Source of the DNA: Oscillibacter sp.
GTDB taxonomy: Bacteria; Bacillota; Clostridia; Oscillospirales; Oscillospiraceae
Assembly: GCA_022795445.1 (NCBI GenBank)
Contig: JAAWGR010000012.1
Span: forward strand, 1 to 54,182
Direction: 5' to 3'
DNA length: 54,182 nt
Numbering within the stretch: position 1 is the first letter of the stretch; every line of letters starts with the position of its first letter. Shown in pieces: positions 14,922 to 24,338 of the stretch. The position numbers were made by a program, and so were the translations under genes. The notes beneath the pieces were generated by a model. The model had not been told where the DNA came from. It saw only the letters and a list, made by a program, of their open reading frames with translations, and did no database searches.

Positions 14922-17900
14922 ATGAACGGATTTTTGAAACGGAAGCTGCCAGCCTTCGTGCTGGCGCTGGTTATGCTGACGAGTCTTGTGCCTACAGCTT
15001 TCGCAGTGGAAGAGCATGAGCACGAATACGATGCCGTTTGGCATCAAAATGGAACGCACCATTGGCATGAATGCATAAAGGTTGTCGGCTGCGACGCCAA
15101 GAGTGATTATGCGGAACACGATTATGGAAACGCAATTTACACGGATACCCCTGCAACATGCCACTCCACTGGCACAGGCCACAAAATTTGCACAGTTTGT
15201 GAGAATACGGCCAATATTACCTTGCCAGCAGATCCCAGCCTGCATGTAAAAGACGCTTCCGCATATAAATATGACGCAACCCAGCATTGGCACTCCTGCG
15301 CAAATGCTGGATGCGATTATCAGTTTGACCTGGGGAACCACACCGCTGCGTCCTCGAGCTACGCCGCGGATACTTCCAAACATTGGCAGGTCTGTACCGT
15401 CTGTGGACAGAAATTCAACGAAGGAACCCACACGGATGTCAACAGCGACCGGGTCTGCGACACATGCGGCCGTACAATGACCGGTTACCAGGCGCCCACG
15501 TCCAGCATCACTGTTACCTTTAACAATGCCGGGACCACCTCCTCGGTCTCGATTTCCTCCGGCACCGCTCCAGCTGCTCCGGCGAACCCCACCAAGTCCG
15601 CCGCTGCGAACTGCACCTATACCTTTAAGGGCTGGGTTCTCAGCAACCCAGGGACTGGCGCAGCCTATGCCGGTCAGTCCCCCTGCTACACCTCTGCGGA
15701 AGTCGGCACAATGAGGCTTACCGCAAATACGACTTACTATGCCGTTTACACCGCTTCCGCTACCTATCAGGATTTTTCCTTCAGCGCCAGTACCTCCGGC
15801 GGTACGGTGGGCAGCACGATTGTCAGCCAGATTGATACGAAGTTCACCGCTCTTACCGGCCGCCATTTTGCCACGGTCTCTTTCACCAACACGCCTTCCA
15901 GCAGCTACGGCGTACTCTATGCGGACAGCGCCCGCAGCGCCCTTGGTACCCGGGAATATGCTTATTCCGGCACCAGCTATCCCGCCGCGAATTTGTACTT
16001 CCTTCCCGGAACTTCCGGCGACTATACCGTCCGTTACACCGCTAAGGACGGCTACAGCACCATCACAGGCACCATTACCATCACCAGTACCGCGTCCAAC
16101 AGCTCAACAATCACATATACTGCCGCTCCCGGCGGGCGGGTGAGCTTCCGGGCGTCCGACTTCTACAGCGCTTTCAACAAGCTCAGCGGCGGCGCCAGCA
16201 ATCTCCGCTGGGTGGAGTTCACACCTACTACCGCTTACGAGAACTTTGACGGCAAGCTCTATAGCGGCTCTTTGACCATGCTCTCCAACCGCCTTAACGG
16301 AGCACGTTTTTACTACAATGAAGGCGATATGACCACTGGCAGCTACCTTCTCAGCGACCTGAGTTTCCAGCCCTCTTCCAGCGCCTGGAACGGAGACAGC
16401 GTTTCCATCTCTTACCGAGCTTACTCCTACTCAGATGTATACTATGACGGCATTCTGAAGTTGGTCGTCAGTAAGGACGGCACCAGTGATGATACTATCA
16501 CTGTCCGGGTGGCGCCTGGCGGCTCTGTTATCCTGGACCGTACCGCATTTAACCGTGTTTACCGTGCCCAGACCAACGCTGCCGGCACAATTCGTTATAT
16601 CGCTTTCAGCGCCGGCAGTGATTACGCTGACTTCTCCGGCAAACTCTATGTCCAGGGACATTCCAATTTCACCCAGAGCGATCTGTCCTATAATGGTGAA
16701 ATCTTTACTTATGAGCGGGGCAGCTACAGCGACTATGCCATCGATGATCTTACCTTCCAAGCCACCAACTCTGCCCGGGACGGCGACACCCTCTCCATTC
16801 CCTTCCGCGCATATTACAGCGCCAGCAGTTACGTCACCGGTACGCTGAAAATCGTTATCGACAAGTATGGCTCCGCCGACACCATTACCTATGAAGTGGC
16901 CCCCAACAGCACGGTGGACCTTACCGCCGCGGACTTCAACACGATGTACCGCACCATGTCCGGCAACTCCAGCCGTACCATCGCGTATGTAGTCTTTTCG
17001 GCCCAGTCTTCCTACAGCAGCTTTGATGGAAGCCTGTACACCGGCAGCACGGCCCTCAGCCGGACGGACCTGACGTACACAAAGACCCTGTTCTACTACA
17101 ATAATTCCAGTGATGGTGATTACGCCCTCAGCAGCCTCAGCTTCCGCACCACCAGCAGCGCCCGGGTGGGCGATTCCATCACCATACCCTTCCGCGCTCA
17201 CTACACGGACCGGGATTATGAGGAGGGTATCCTCAAAATTGACGTTACCGACACTGCCGCCCGCACTATCCGCTATGAGGTGGTTCCCAATGGTACGGTG
17301 ACGTTCAAGCCTGAAGACTTCAACAATGTCTACCGTACCGTTACCGGCAACAGCCGCCGGGACATTGCTTACGCTGTCTTTGATGCACCCAGCGCTTATA
17401 CCAGCTTTGCCGGTAAGATTTACAGCGGCAGTACCAGCTTCAGCCGCAGTGACCTCGCCTATTCGAACCTGCGCTTCTACTATAGCAGCCGCACCTATGG
17501 TGATTATGACCTCGGGTCGCTTAACTTTAAGGCAGATTCCAACGCAAGAGAGGGGAACACCCTTAATATTCCCTTCCGCGTCCATTACAATGATAACGAC
17601 TATGAGGAAGGCACCCTCAAAATTGTAATTTCCAATTCCGCTTCCGGTACAGTGAACTATACGGTCGAGGCGGGGGGAAGCACGACTTTCAAGATCAGTG
17701 ATTTCAACGACGCGTACCGTGCGGTTTCCGGCAATTCCACCCGTACCATCCGTTACGTCACTTTCGCGGCTCCCACGACCTACGACAGTTTTGCTGGTAA
17801 GGTTTACACCAACGCTTCCGGAACGGCCCTCAGCCGGACGGATTTGACGTATACGAAGACCAAATTCTATTACAGCAGCCAGACATACGGTGATTATGCC

Positions 17901-19676
17901 TTGAGCGCCCTCGTCTTCAAGGCCAACAGTACCGCCAAGGAGGGCGCATCCATCTCCATTCCCTTCCGCGCCCATTACACAGATAGCGACTATGCAGAGG
18001 GCACCTTGAAAATCACTGTCAAAAATGGCACAGCAGGTGATATCTCTTACACCGTCACGCCGGGCAAGACCGTGAACATCAGCCGGACGGATTTTAATAC
18101 ATATCTGCAAAAGACGTACAGCGGCTATAATGTCAGCTATGTGGTTTTTGACCAGCCCAGCACCACGGAGTTCAACCCTGCCGACGGCACCTTCTACTGC
18201 GGCTACGGCACCAGCTACGCCAACTCCTTCTCCCGGACGACGCTGCCGAATGTGCGGTTCTACTACAGCAAGGAGGACGTGCGGGACGGCGACTATGAGC
18301 TGGACGACCTGACATTTGCCGCCGCCAGTTCCTTCACCAGCCAGGTCACTTTGACGTTCACCGCCTACAGTACCGGTTCCCGGTCGGTTACCGGTACCAT
18401 GGTGATCAAGCCTGTCAGCGCTTCCACTGCCTCCAATTACCTCGGTAATATCCGTTACGCAGTCACCAGCGGTACCAATGTCCAGCTCAATGCCAATGAC
18501 ATTGCACGGTATTACCGTTCCGTCAACACCACAGATACCCTGCAATATGTTACCTTCAGTGACGTGCCTTCAACCGGCGGCCTGTATTATAACTATTACA
18601 ACGCCAGCAGCTACGGCACTGCCACCCGTGAACAGCTTACTGCCGCAAACCGCAGCGGACGCAGCTTCTACATGAGTCCCACTTCTACCAGCCAGTATGC
18701 CTTGACGGAACTGACCTATGTGCCCAGCGGCTCCAACTACTGTGTGACGATCCCCTTCACTGCTTATGGCACCAGCGGACGCTCCCTGACTGGCGGGATT
18801 ATTATCAGTGTCAGCAGCAAGGCCGTCTCAGAAGTGTACGGCGCGACACCAAAGAATACCGCGGTTACGTTCCCTGCCTCTGCGATCTATGCAGCCGTAT
18901 CTGCGGCGACCGGAAGCAACCTTAGCAGTATCCAGCTCCTGAAGCTGCCCGCCGCTAAGGTAGGCGTTATTTACCTAGGGACAGGAACCACAACCCCTGC
19001 GACAACCACTGCTGCGTACAGCTATGCTGCCAGTACCCAGCAGATGAGCCAGCTGCGGTTTGTCCCGGCGAATAACTATACTGGGTCTGTGGAAATCCCC
19101 TACGTGGCCCTGAACGCCAACGGCGCGGCAATTGCTTCGGGCGTCTTCTCCCTGGGCATCGTGGATACTGTCAAAAACTTCAGCGATGTGACAACCTCCA
19201 CTTGGTGCTACAAATATGTAGTGGAACTGGCAGACGCGTCGGTGATCGACGGCTATACCGACGGCTCCTTTAAGCAAAACAACACCATCACTTATGGCGC
19301 GGCACTGAAGCTGGTTATGCTGGCGGCGGGTTATCCAGAGCTTGCCCCCACTGACAAGAGCAGCGTATTCAGCGGTTATCTGGCCCGCGCCAGAGCCGAC
19401 GGCCTGATTACCAGGACCAATGTCAACCTAGGCGCCTCCATCACCCGCCTGCAAGTGGCGCAGCTGGCTGCTGGCGCCATGAAGCTGGACATCAACAATC
19501 TATCGAGTGTCAAGCCCTTTACAGATACCTCGGATGTGTATGTCCAGGCGCTGAACGCGGCAGGCATTGTTGAAGGCTACTTTAATAACGGCGTCAGTAC
19601 CTTCAAGCCCAGCAACACCCTCACCCGCGGACAGGTCTCGGCCATCGTCTGGCGGATGCGGAATTACAACAAATAA
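14922..19676 (+). CDS. Giant repetitive SLH-anchored surface protein
   Basis: A 1584-residue secreted protein. Residues 1-27 are a signal peptide. Residues 28-190 form a His/Cys-rich region with recurring W-H-x-C and C-x2-C knuckles (HHWHEC, HKICTVC, HWHSCANAGC, HWQVCTVC, VCDTCG). About 190-280 resembles an InlB-type beta repeat ending TTYYAVYTA. From about 282 to 1415 there are nine degenerate repeats of roughly 115-135 residues. The central ones share VxPxxTVxxxxxDFNxxYR, YVVF, SRTDLTYTKTxFYY, GDYALSSL and IPFRAHYTDxDYEEGxLKI. The last 165 residues hold three SLH domains (FSDVTTSTWCYKYV, FSGYLARARADGLI, FTDTSDVYVQALNAAG) for wall attachment. TGGAGGAA precedes the ATG. The likely role is adhesion or S-layer structure; the ligand is unknown. 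Confidence 0.88.
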   Translation: MNGFLKRKLPAFVLALVMLTSLVPTAFAVEEHEHEYDAVWHQNGTHHWHECIKVVGCDAKSDYAEHDYGNAIYTDTPATCHSTGTGHKICTVCENTANITLPADPSLHVKDASAYKYDATQHWHSCANAGCDYQFDLGNHTAASSSYAADTSKHWQVCTVCGQKFNEGTHTDVNSDRVCDTCGRTMTGYQAPTSSITVTFNNAGTTSSVSISSGTAPAAPANPTKSAAANCTYTFKGWVLSNPGTGAAYAGQSPCYTSAEVGTMRLTANTTYYAVYTASATYQDFSFSASTSGGTVGSTIVSQIDTKFTALTGRHFATVSFTNTPSSSYGVLYADSARSALGTREYAYSGTSYPAANLYFLPGTSGDYTVRYTAKDGYSTITGTITITSTASNSSTITYTAAPGGRVSFRASDFYSAFNKLSGGASNLRWVEFTPTTAYENFDGKLYSGSLTMLSNRLNGARFYYNEGDMTTGSYLLSDLSFQPSSSAWNGDSVSISYRAYSYSDVYYDGILKLVVSKDGTSDDTITVRVAPGGSVILDRTAFNRVYRAQTNAAGTIRYIAFSAGSDYADFSGKLYVQGHSNFTQSDLSYNGEIFTYERGSYSDYAIDDLTFQATNSARDGDTLSIPFRAYYSASSYVTGTLKIVIDKYGSADTITYEVAPNSTVDLTAADFNTMYRTMSGNSSRTIAYVVFSAQSSYSSFDGSLYTGSTALSRTDLTYTKTLFYYNNSSDGDYALSSLSFRTTSSARVGDSITIPFRAHYTDRDYEEGILKIDVTDTAARTIRYEVVPNGTVTFKPEDFNNVYRTVTGNSRRDIAYAVFDAPSAYTSFAGKIYSGSTSFSRSDLAYSNLRFYYSSRTYGDYDLGSLNFKADSNAREGNTLNIPFRVHYNDNDYEEGTLKIVISNSASGTVNYTVEAGGSTTFKISDFNDAYRAVSGNSTRTIRYVTFAAPTTYDSFAGKVYTNASGTALSRTDLTYTKTKFYYSSQTYGDYALSALVFKANSTAKEGASISIPFRAHYTDSDYAEGTLKITVKNGTAGDISYTVTPGKTVNISRTDFNTYLQKTYSGYNVSYVVFDQPSTTEFNPADGTFYCGYGTSYANSFSRTTLPNVRFYYSKEDVRDGDYELDDLTFAAASSFTSQVTLTFTAYSTGSRSVTGTMVIKPVSASTASNYLGNIRYAVTSGTNVQLNANDIARYYRSVNTTDTLQYVTFSDVPSTGGLYYNYYNASSYGTATREQLTAANRSGRSFYMSPTSTSQYALTELTYVPSGSNYCVTIPFTAYGTSGRSLTGGIIISVSSKAVSEVYGATPKNTAVTFPASAIYAAVSAATGSNLSSIQLLKLPAAKVGVIYLGTGTTTPATTTAAYSYAASTQQMSQLRFVPANNYTGSVEIPYVALNANGAAIASGVFSLGIVDTVKNFSDVTTSTWCYKYVVELADASVIDGYTDGSFKQNNTITYGAALKLVMLAAGYPELAPTDKSSVFSGYLARARADGLITRTNVNLGASITRLQVAQLAAGAMKLDINNLSSVKPFTDTSDVYVQALNAAGIVEGYFNNGVSTFKPSNTLTRGQVSAIVWRMRNYNK
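16109..18450 (+). repeat. Tandem protein-coding repeats of about 385 nt
   Basis: Repeat units begin near 16109, 16494, 16883, 17265, 17650 and 18039, spaced 382-389 nt, with weaker units before (15766) and after (18448, 18835). The nucleotide match is strongest in short blocks such as CCCTTCCGCG, which recurs near 16800, 17187, 17571 and 17960. The array lies wholly within the surface protein gene and could allow repeat-number variation by recombination. Confidence 0.8.
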
Positions 19677-19692
19677 ACCCATGGAAATGCAG

Positions 19693-19721
19693 AAAAGGGC
19701 CGCTTTTTAAGCGGCCCTTTT
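19693..19721 (+). terminator. Terminator of the surface protein gene
   Basis: Perfect 13-bp stem AAAAGGGCCGCTT / AAGCGGCCCTTTT with a 3-nt loop, 17 bp after the stop codon; the U-run is formed by the 3' arm. Confidence 0.9.
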
Positions 19722-19774
19722 CCAACGCCGCCAGAAATTGCCTGCCGGTTTTGCGGAAAAAAACGCCGGAATGT

Positions 19775-19804
19775 TTGGACATTACCGGCGGTCTATGGTA
19801 TAAT
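19775..19804 (+). promoter_or_regulatory. Promoter for the C39-like peptidase gene, with structured leader
   Basis: TTGGAC (19775-19780), 18-bp spacer, TATAAT (19799-19804) with an extended TGG. The roughly 130-nt leader holds an interrupted inverted repeat, GGACAAT (19844-19850) and ATTGTCCATTAA (19869-19880), the latter also matching TTAATGGA near 19822. No ribosome site is obvious before the ATG at 19943. Confidence 0.5.
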
Positions 19805-19942
19805 AGCCGAAAAGCGGCAATTTTAATGGAGTATGGATTATTTTGGACAATGTTTTGTTTACTGCCATATTGTCCATTAAACATTATGAAATCCCGTGAA
19901 AAATAGCAGAAACCTGAATGATTGAAATGATTTGTATAACGT

Positions 19943-20905
19943 ATGGAACAATCAAGACGAAGTTTACATAAGGCAAAACGGAAAAAACGGAGCCTGGCGG
20001 TCTCTATCATCCTTCTAGCTATCTTATGCATTGCCGGTATGGAACTGTTGGTGTGCCGCTGGGCGGACCCGATTCTGTATGACGAGATTACGGCACCTGC
20101 ACGAGCCTGTGCGGAGGCGTGCGTCCGCACAGCAGCGGAAGTGGGCCAGGCGGCTTGGGAGCAGGCGGAACGGGTTCGGGTGGCCGCCCAGCGGCAGTTG
20201 AATCGGACATGTGTAGCGCTTCAGGCCCAATGGGAGATTTTTACCGCACCTCCCGCGGATGATGCGGAGACCACAACGTTGGCAGAACCGGAAGCAGCGC
20301 TTCCAGCGGAACCGCTGGACCCGCAGATCACCGGGATCGAGATTCGGAACGGGGAGGAATACCTGACCGGCGGCGTGGTGGATATCGTTTACTTCAACCA
20401 GACCGATATGGCCTGGGAGGAAGCCAAGTATGGTTCCGATCCCCTCAGCAGTCACGGCTGTGGGCCGACGGTGATGGCTATGGTGGTATCCTCTCTGCTG
20501 GGGGAGACGGTCAACCCGGTGGATATGGCACAGTTTTGTGTCAGCCAGGGGTATTGGGCGAAGAACCACGGATCTTACCATGCCATCATACCGGGGGTTT
20601 CCCAGTCCTATGGGCTGACGTGCACCTCTATCGCCCCGTCGGAGATCAACCGGGAAGAGTTGTTCTCCCGTCTGGTGACGGGAGATTTGGTAGTCGCGCT
20701 GATGACGAAAGGCCATTTTACCGAGGGCGGGCACTTCATCATTCTACGAGGCGTTACACCGGAGGGGCAGGTACTGGTAGCGGACCCGGCCAGCCGGGAC
20801 CGGAGCCTGACGACATGGGATTTGGATCTGATTATTAGTGAACTCTCCCCCAGCCGGAACGACGGATCGCCCTTTTGGCTGATCTCATATGGAGACACCG
20901 CTTAA
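19943..20905 (+). CDS. Membrane-anchored C39-like cysteine peptidase
   Basis: A 320-residue protein with a basic N-terminus and one transmembrane helix (about residues 15-35), then an Ala-rich linker and an extracellular peptidase_C39_2 domain from about 145. The catalytic Cys173 is in SHGCGPTVMAMVVSSL, the His in GGHFIILRGV and the Asp in VADPASRD, in family order. These enzymes cleave peptides, often after double-glycine leaders, or bacterial cell-wall peptides. The target is unknown. There is no clear ribosome site at 19943; the next in-frame ATG at 20039 would remove the membrane helix, so the longer form is preferred. Its last 21 bases overlap the HAD gene tail on the other strand. Confidence 0.8.
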   Translation: MEQSRRSLHKAKRKKRSLAVSIILLAILCIAGMELLVCRWADPILYDEITAPARACAEACVRTAAEVGQAAWEQAERVRVAAQRQLNRTCVALQAQWEIFTAPPADDAETTTLAEPEAALPAEPLDPQITGIEIRNGEEYLTGGVVDIVYFNQTDMAWEEAKYGSDPLSSHGCGPTVMAMVVSSLLGETVNPVDMAQFCVSQGYWAKNHGSYHAIIPGVSQSYGLTCTSIAPSEINREELFSRLVTGDLVVALMTKGHFTEGGHFIILRGVTPEGQVLVADPASRDRSLTTWDLDLIISELSPSRNDGSPFWLISYGDTA

Positions 20906-21553
20906 AAGAAACGTTTCCAGTTCCGGAACGGTGTGCACAACCGCGACTGCGCCGCTGTCCTGCAATTCATTGGGCGCGGCGTAGCCGAAGAATTCTACAC
21001 CCAGACAGTCGATGCCGCATTCCTTCGCGCCCCAGACATCAAATTTGCGGTCGCCGATCATCAGCACCGACGGCTTATCGGCTTCCGTCAAGTGCAGGCG
21101 GGCTATGGCCTCGTGAATGGCGGCAGCCTTACTGCCCCGGTTTTCCGGTGTGCAGCCGGAAATTGCCGCCAAAGAGGGGGTAAACCCAAACCGTTCGCAG
21201 ATGGACTCGCAGAGTCCTTGAGGTTTTGAGGACGCCAGGGCCAGGGTATATCCCTTGGCTTTCAGCCGGGCCAGTACGTCTGCAATCCCGGGAGCCGGCT
21301 TGTTTTCAAACTGGCCAATGGGCACATAGCGTTCCCGATAGAGGCGCATGGCTTCCTCCGCTTTTTCCAGGGGGTAATGGCAGAATTCCATAAAGGATTC
21401 CCGCAGGGGCGGGCCAACAAACTGCAAAAGGGTGGCTTCGTCCGGAGGCGTGTCGCCCATTTGCTCAATGGCCCAGCGGGCACAATTGATAATGCCCTCC
21501 TTGGAATCAGTAAGGGTGCCATCCAGATCAAATAATAAGTAACGATACATCAT
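20885..21553 (-). CDS. HAD-family phosphatase (phosphoglycolate phosphatase-like)
   Basis: A 222-residue haloacid dehalogenase superfamily hydrolase. Motif I is LFDLDGTLTDSKEGI (nucleophile and acid/base Asp), motif II is ALASSKPQ, the Lys-bearing motif III region is RGSKAAAIHEAI, and motif IV is MIGDRKFDVWGAKECGI. A helical cap lies between motifs I and II, as in PGP/PgmB subfamily members. It probably dephosphorylates a small metabolite in the cytosol. AAGGAG precedes the ATG. It begins 9 bp after the end of the beta-lactamase-fold gene and is probably cotranscribed with it. Confidence 0.9.
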   Translation of the reverse strand: MMYRYLLFDLDGTLTDSKEGIINCARWAIEQMGDTPPDEATLLQFVGPPLRESFMEFCHYPLEKAEEAMRLYRERYVPIGQFENKPAPGIADVLARLKAKGYTLALASSKPQGLCESICERFGFTPSLAAISGCTPENRGSKAAAIHEAIARLHLTEADKPSVLMIGDRKFDVWGAKECGIDCLGVEFFGYAAPNELQDSGAVAVVHTVPELETFLLSGVSI

Positions 21554-21562
21554 TGCTGCTCC

Positions 21563-22168
21563 TTACGCTTGATAGCTGGGGACAATTACACCTTGGGCAG
21601 ATGCGTCCAGCTCTAAAGTGGGACCATCCAGGCGGCGGCATTCCGGCCAGAGGGCGAGGAAGTCTTCCACACCTGCCAGGACAGGATATCCATAAGGCCC
21701 ATGACGATAGTGCATGGGGAGGATACAGCGAGGCTTCAAGGCATCGCAGACTTGCTTGGCACCCACCGCATCGATGGTATAGAAGCCGCCGACGGGTACG
21801 AGTACCGCGTCCAGCAGGCCGATTGCAGCCATCTGCTCCGGCGAGAGCTGGTGGCCTAGGTCGCCCAGGTGGGCAACGCGGACGCCATCGGCGGTGAAAA
21901 TACGGACTGTGTTGGTTCCGCGCAGCGCGCCGTTTTGCTCGTCGTGGAAAGTTTCCACGGCCTTTACAGTAAACGGGCTGTCCGCTTTGGGCAGAATGTC
22001 TGCACGTTCTATGGCGCTGTGGTCCGCGTGCTGGTGGCTGCAATATACTTCGTGGACAGACACACGCGGCTCCGGATAGCCTTCCACGCCGGTAAACAGA
22101 TCGGTTACTATGCGGTAGCCGTCCTGTTCAAACAGGAAACAGGCATGGCCCAGCCAAGTCAATTTCAT
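21563..22168 (-). CDS. Metallo-beta-lactamase-fold hydrolase
   Basis: A 201-residue UPF0173/UlaG-like hydrolase. It starts with MKLTWLGHACFLFEQDGYRI, contains the metal motif CSHQHADHSAIE (H-x-H-x-D-H), a later GDLGHQLS and ILPMHYRHGPYG. Two divalent metals are expected, acting on a small phosphorylated or ester substrate. AAGGAGG seven bases upstream fixes the start at 22168; the longer frame upstream lacks a ribosome site and family similarity. It is followed closely by the HAD gene. Confidence 0.88.
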   Translation of the reverse strand: MKLTWLGHACFLFEQDGYRIVTDLFTGVEGYPEPRVSVHEVYCSHQHADHSAIERADILPKADSPFTVKAVETFHDEQNGALRGTNTVRIFTADGVRVAHLGDLGHQLSPEQMAAIGLLDAVLVPVGGFYTIDAVGAKQVCDALKPRCILPMHYRHGPYGYPVLAGVEDFLALWPECRRLDGPTLELDASAQGVIVPSYQA

Positions 22169-22193
22169 AGGACAAGCCTCCTTGCAAAAATCA

Positions 22194-22255
22194 GGGGACG
22201 GACCTGGGTCCGCCCCCATCTTTTTTATTATAACATAATTCTTACCGCTTTTGTA
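22194..22255 (-). promoter_or_regulatory. Promoter and leader palindrome for the hydrolase-HAD pair
   Basis: On the minus strand an extended -10, TGTTATAAT (TATAAT at 22227-22232), has a weak -35 at 22250-22255. Right at the expected start of the transcript is a palindrome built on CGGACC-TG-GGTCCG with flanking G/C runs (22194-22217). It could be an operator or a 5' stem that stabilises the RNA. Confidence 0.45.
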
Positions 22256-22316
22256 GCCCATTTTACGTTTGTTTTCGCTCAGGGCAGACATGACAGGCGA
22301 AAGGCCCTGATTTCTT

Positions 22317-23297
22317 TTATTTTTGGTCTTTTCCGGAGTGGTCCGGGGCTTTGGGATTTCTCTGTTTTTTCAGCCAGCGCAGGGGTTTACGGTACAGGCG
22401 GACCGCCAGCAGGATGATAACGGCAATCAGAACAATCCACATCCAGCCGTAAGCCAGTGCAATCGCAAGCCCTTCCATGCCGCTGGCGAAGCCCTGCCAG
22501 CCCTCTGCAAAGGCCGTTCCAAGGCGGGATGTAAAAGCAGGCGGCGTCTGCTCCACCGACGACAAGCGAGTGACCTCGCTGAGCCCGATGTAAATAGTGG
22601 CGAAATCCACCAGCGCGTCATAATGCCGCAGGGTTCCGGTAAGCTGCTCGATCGCATACTCCGTTTCCGCAATGGCGCTCTCGATGGTGATGATATCTTC
22701 CATGTTCTCCGCCTGGGCCAACAGCGCCTGGAGGCGTTCCAATTTGGTGCGCTGGGTCGTTAGACGGCTTTCCGTGTCATAATAGGCTTCGCTGATGTTC
22801 TCGCCGCTTTTGTCCTGGTAGGTGATATGGCCGATCTCTCCCACGCTCCGCAGGAAATGCTCGAACTGTGCCGATGGGATGCGGATGCTATAGCTTCCGC
22901 CCTGATAGCCGCTGCCGTAGTGATTCACCGACGCGTATTCCATGTAGCCGCCCAACTGCTCCACCAGCGTCTCCAAACCCGCGGCACAGTCCTCGAAGCT
23001 GGTGGTTTCCATCTCCAGGTTTGCGGTATAGATGATTTTTGCGTTTTGCAGCCGGGCGCTGGACGGTGCTTCCCCGCTGCCTCCCTGCCCGCTGTAATCC
23101 GCCTCGGCCTCGGCGGGAGCCTCAGGAGCCGCATCCCAACCCCAACTGTTGCCGCCGTTGTCACTTCCGGTGCTGTAACTGGCTTCTGTGGACGCTCCAG
23201 AGGAGTTGCCAATATCCCCGCCACTCCCACCGCAGGCCGTCAGCAGAACGGCCAGGAGCATCAGCACGCATAAAATGGCAAGTCCTTTTCTTTTCAT
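22317..23297 (-). CDS. DUF4349 lipoprotein
   Basis: A 326-residue lipoprotein with lipobox LLTACGGS at residues 19-26 and a Gly/Ser-rich linker. The DUF4349 domain runs from about residue 88 (KIIYTANLEMETTSFEDCAA) through a coiled-coil centre (RTKLERLQALLAQAENMEDI). A C-terminal transmembrane helix lies at about 283-303, with a basic tail (RKPLRWLKKQRN). The protein would therefore be tethered at both ends. DUF4349 function is unknown; such proteins are often found with stress or envelope genes. No clear partner is seen here. Confidence 0.88.
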   Translation of the reverse strand: MKRKGLAILCVLMLLAVLLTACGGSGGDIGNSSGASTEASYSTGSDNGGNSWGWDAAPEAPAEAEADYSGQGGSGEAPSSARLQNAKIIYTANLEMETTSFEDCAAGLETLVEQLGGYMEYASVNHYGSGYQGGSYSIRIPSAQFEHFLRSVGEIGHITYQDKSGENISEAYYDTESRLTTQRTKLERLQALLAQAENMEDIITIESAIAETEYAIEQLTGTLRHYDALVDFATIYIGLSEVTRLSSVEQTPPAFTSRLGTAFAEGWQGFASGMEGLAIALAYGWMWIVLIAVIILLAVRLYRKPLRWLKKQRNPKAPDHSGKDQK

Positions 23298-23399
23298 CGC
23301 TTCATCCTCCTTATTTTGGGCCGTCTTCCTTCCAGCCCTCTTATCCTTTTAGACGATTTTTTGGAGGAAAAGGTTCCATAAATTCTGAAAAACTGCCAA

Positions 23400-24338
23400 T
23401 CAGCCGTCTGTCCGTTCTCCCCGGCGGATGCCATGGATGTTGTACGGTGTGGTCTGATACACACAATAGTTCAGCCAGTTTCCATACAGCAAGTGGGCAC
23501 AGGAACGCCAGCGGACCAGGGGCTCTTGCGTAGGGTCATCCTGGGGAAAATAGTGCTTGGGAAGCTGGATATCGACGCCTGCGGCCACGTCCCGCAGGTA
23601 TTCCTTTTTTAGCGTATCCCGATCATATTCCGCATGGCCCATCAAGAATACCTGCCGTCCCTGGTCGGTCTTGACGGCATACACGCCTGCTTCCTGGGAT
23701 TCGGCCAAAATCTTCAGCTCCGGAACCGCTGCGATATCCTCCCGGTTTACGGTGGTATTCCGGGAATGGGGGACCCAAAATTGATCGTCGAAGCCGCGGA
23801 ACAGGATAAAATTCCGGTCCACCAAATGATGCTGGAAGACGCCGAACAGCTTCTGCGGCAGCTGCCGCTTAGGAATGCCGTAATGGTAGTACAGTCCCGC
23901 CTGGGCGCCCCAGCAGATGTGCAGGGTAGAGTGGACATGGCTCTTGCTCCATTCCATGATCTCACACAGCTCCGGCCAGTAGTCCACCTCCTCAAAAGGC
24001 AGATGCTCCACCGGTGCGCCGGTGATCACAAGGCCGTCGAAGGAGCGGCCGCGCACATCGGCAAACGTTTTATAAAAGGAAAGCATATGCTGCTGGGAGG
24101 TGTTCCGGGAAATGTGCCCGGCGGGGGCAATCAGTTCCAGTTCAATTTGCAGGGGCGTGTTGCCCAAGACCCGGGCAAGCTGGGTTTCCGTATCCACTTT
24201 GGTAGGCATCAGATTCAGGAGCAGGATTTGCAGGGGACGGATGTCCTGGGTAATAGCCCGGGTTTCTGTCATAACAAAGATGTTCTCTGCCGTCAGCGTT
24301 TGGGTGGCAGGGAGTTCGTTTGGAATTTTGATCGGCAT
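23400..24338 (-). CDS. metA: Homoserine O-acetyltransferase (MetA)
   Basis: Converts L-homoserine and acetyl-CoA to O-acetylhomoserine in methionine synthesis. The protein has 312 residues, a normal MetA length. The catalytic nucleophile is Cys142 in [16 protein letters not shown], and the [14 protein letters not shown] motif carries the His and Glu of the charge relay. Residue 111, which by published MetA work separates acetyl-CoA (Glu) from succinyl-CoA (Gly) users, is Glu here in [10 protein letters not shown]; hence acetyltransferase. The ATG at 24338 shares its A with the metY stop (TAATG), so translation is coupled. A long open frame upstream in the same frame is a shadow of metY. Confidence 0.93.
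   Translation of the reverse strand: MPIKIPNELPATQTLTAENIFVMTETRAITQDIRPLQILLLNLMPTKVDTETQLARVLGNTPLQIELELIAPAGHISRNTSQQHMLSFYKTFADVRGRSFDGLVITGAPVEHLPFEEVDYWPELCEIMEWSKSHVHSTLHICWGAQAGLYYHYGIPKRQLPQKLFGVFQHHLVDRNFILFRGFDDQFWVPHSRNTTVNREDIAAVPELKILAESQEAGVYAVKTDQGRQVFLMGHAEYDRDTLKKEYLRDVAAGVDIQLPKHYFPQDDPTQEPLVRWRSCAHLLYGNWLNYCVYQTTPYNIHGIRRGERTDG

Noticed and set aside
16109..18450. Regular repeats considered as a CRISPR array
   Set aside because: The period is about 385 nt, the units are in frame and encode a consistent protein domain.
16431..18545. A 704-codon antisense open frame within the surface protein repeats
   Set aside because: It is a repeat-driven shadow of the sense gene with no start signal or recognisable protein.
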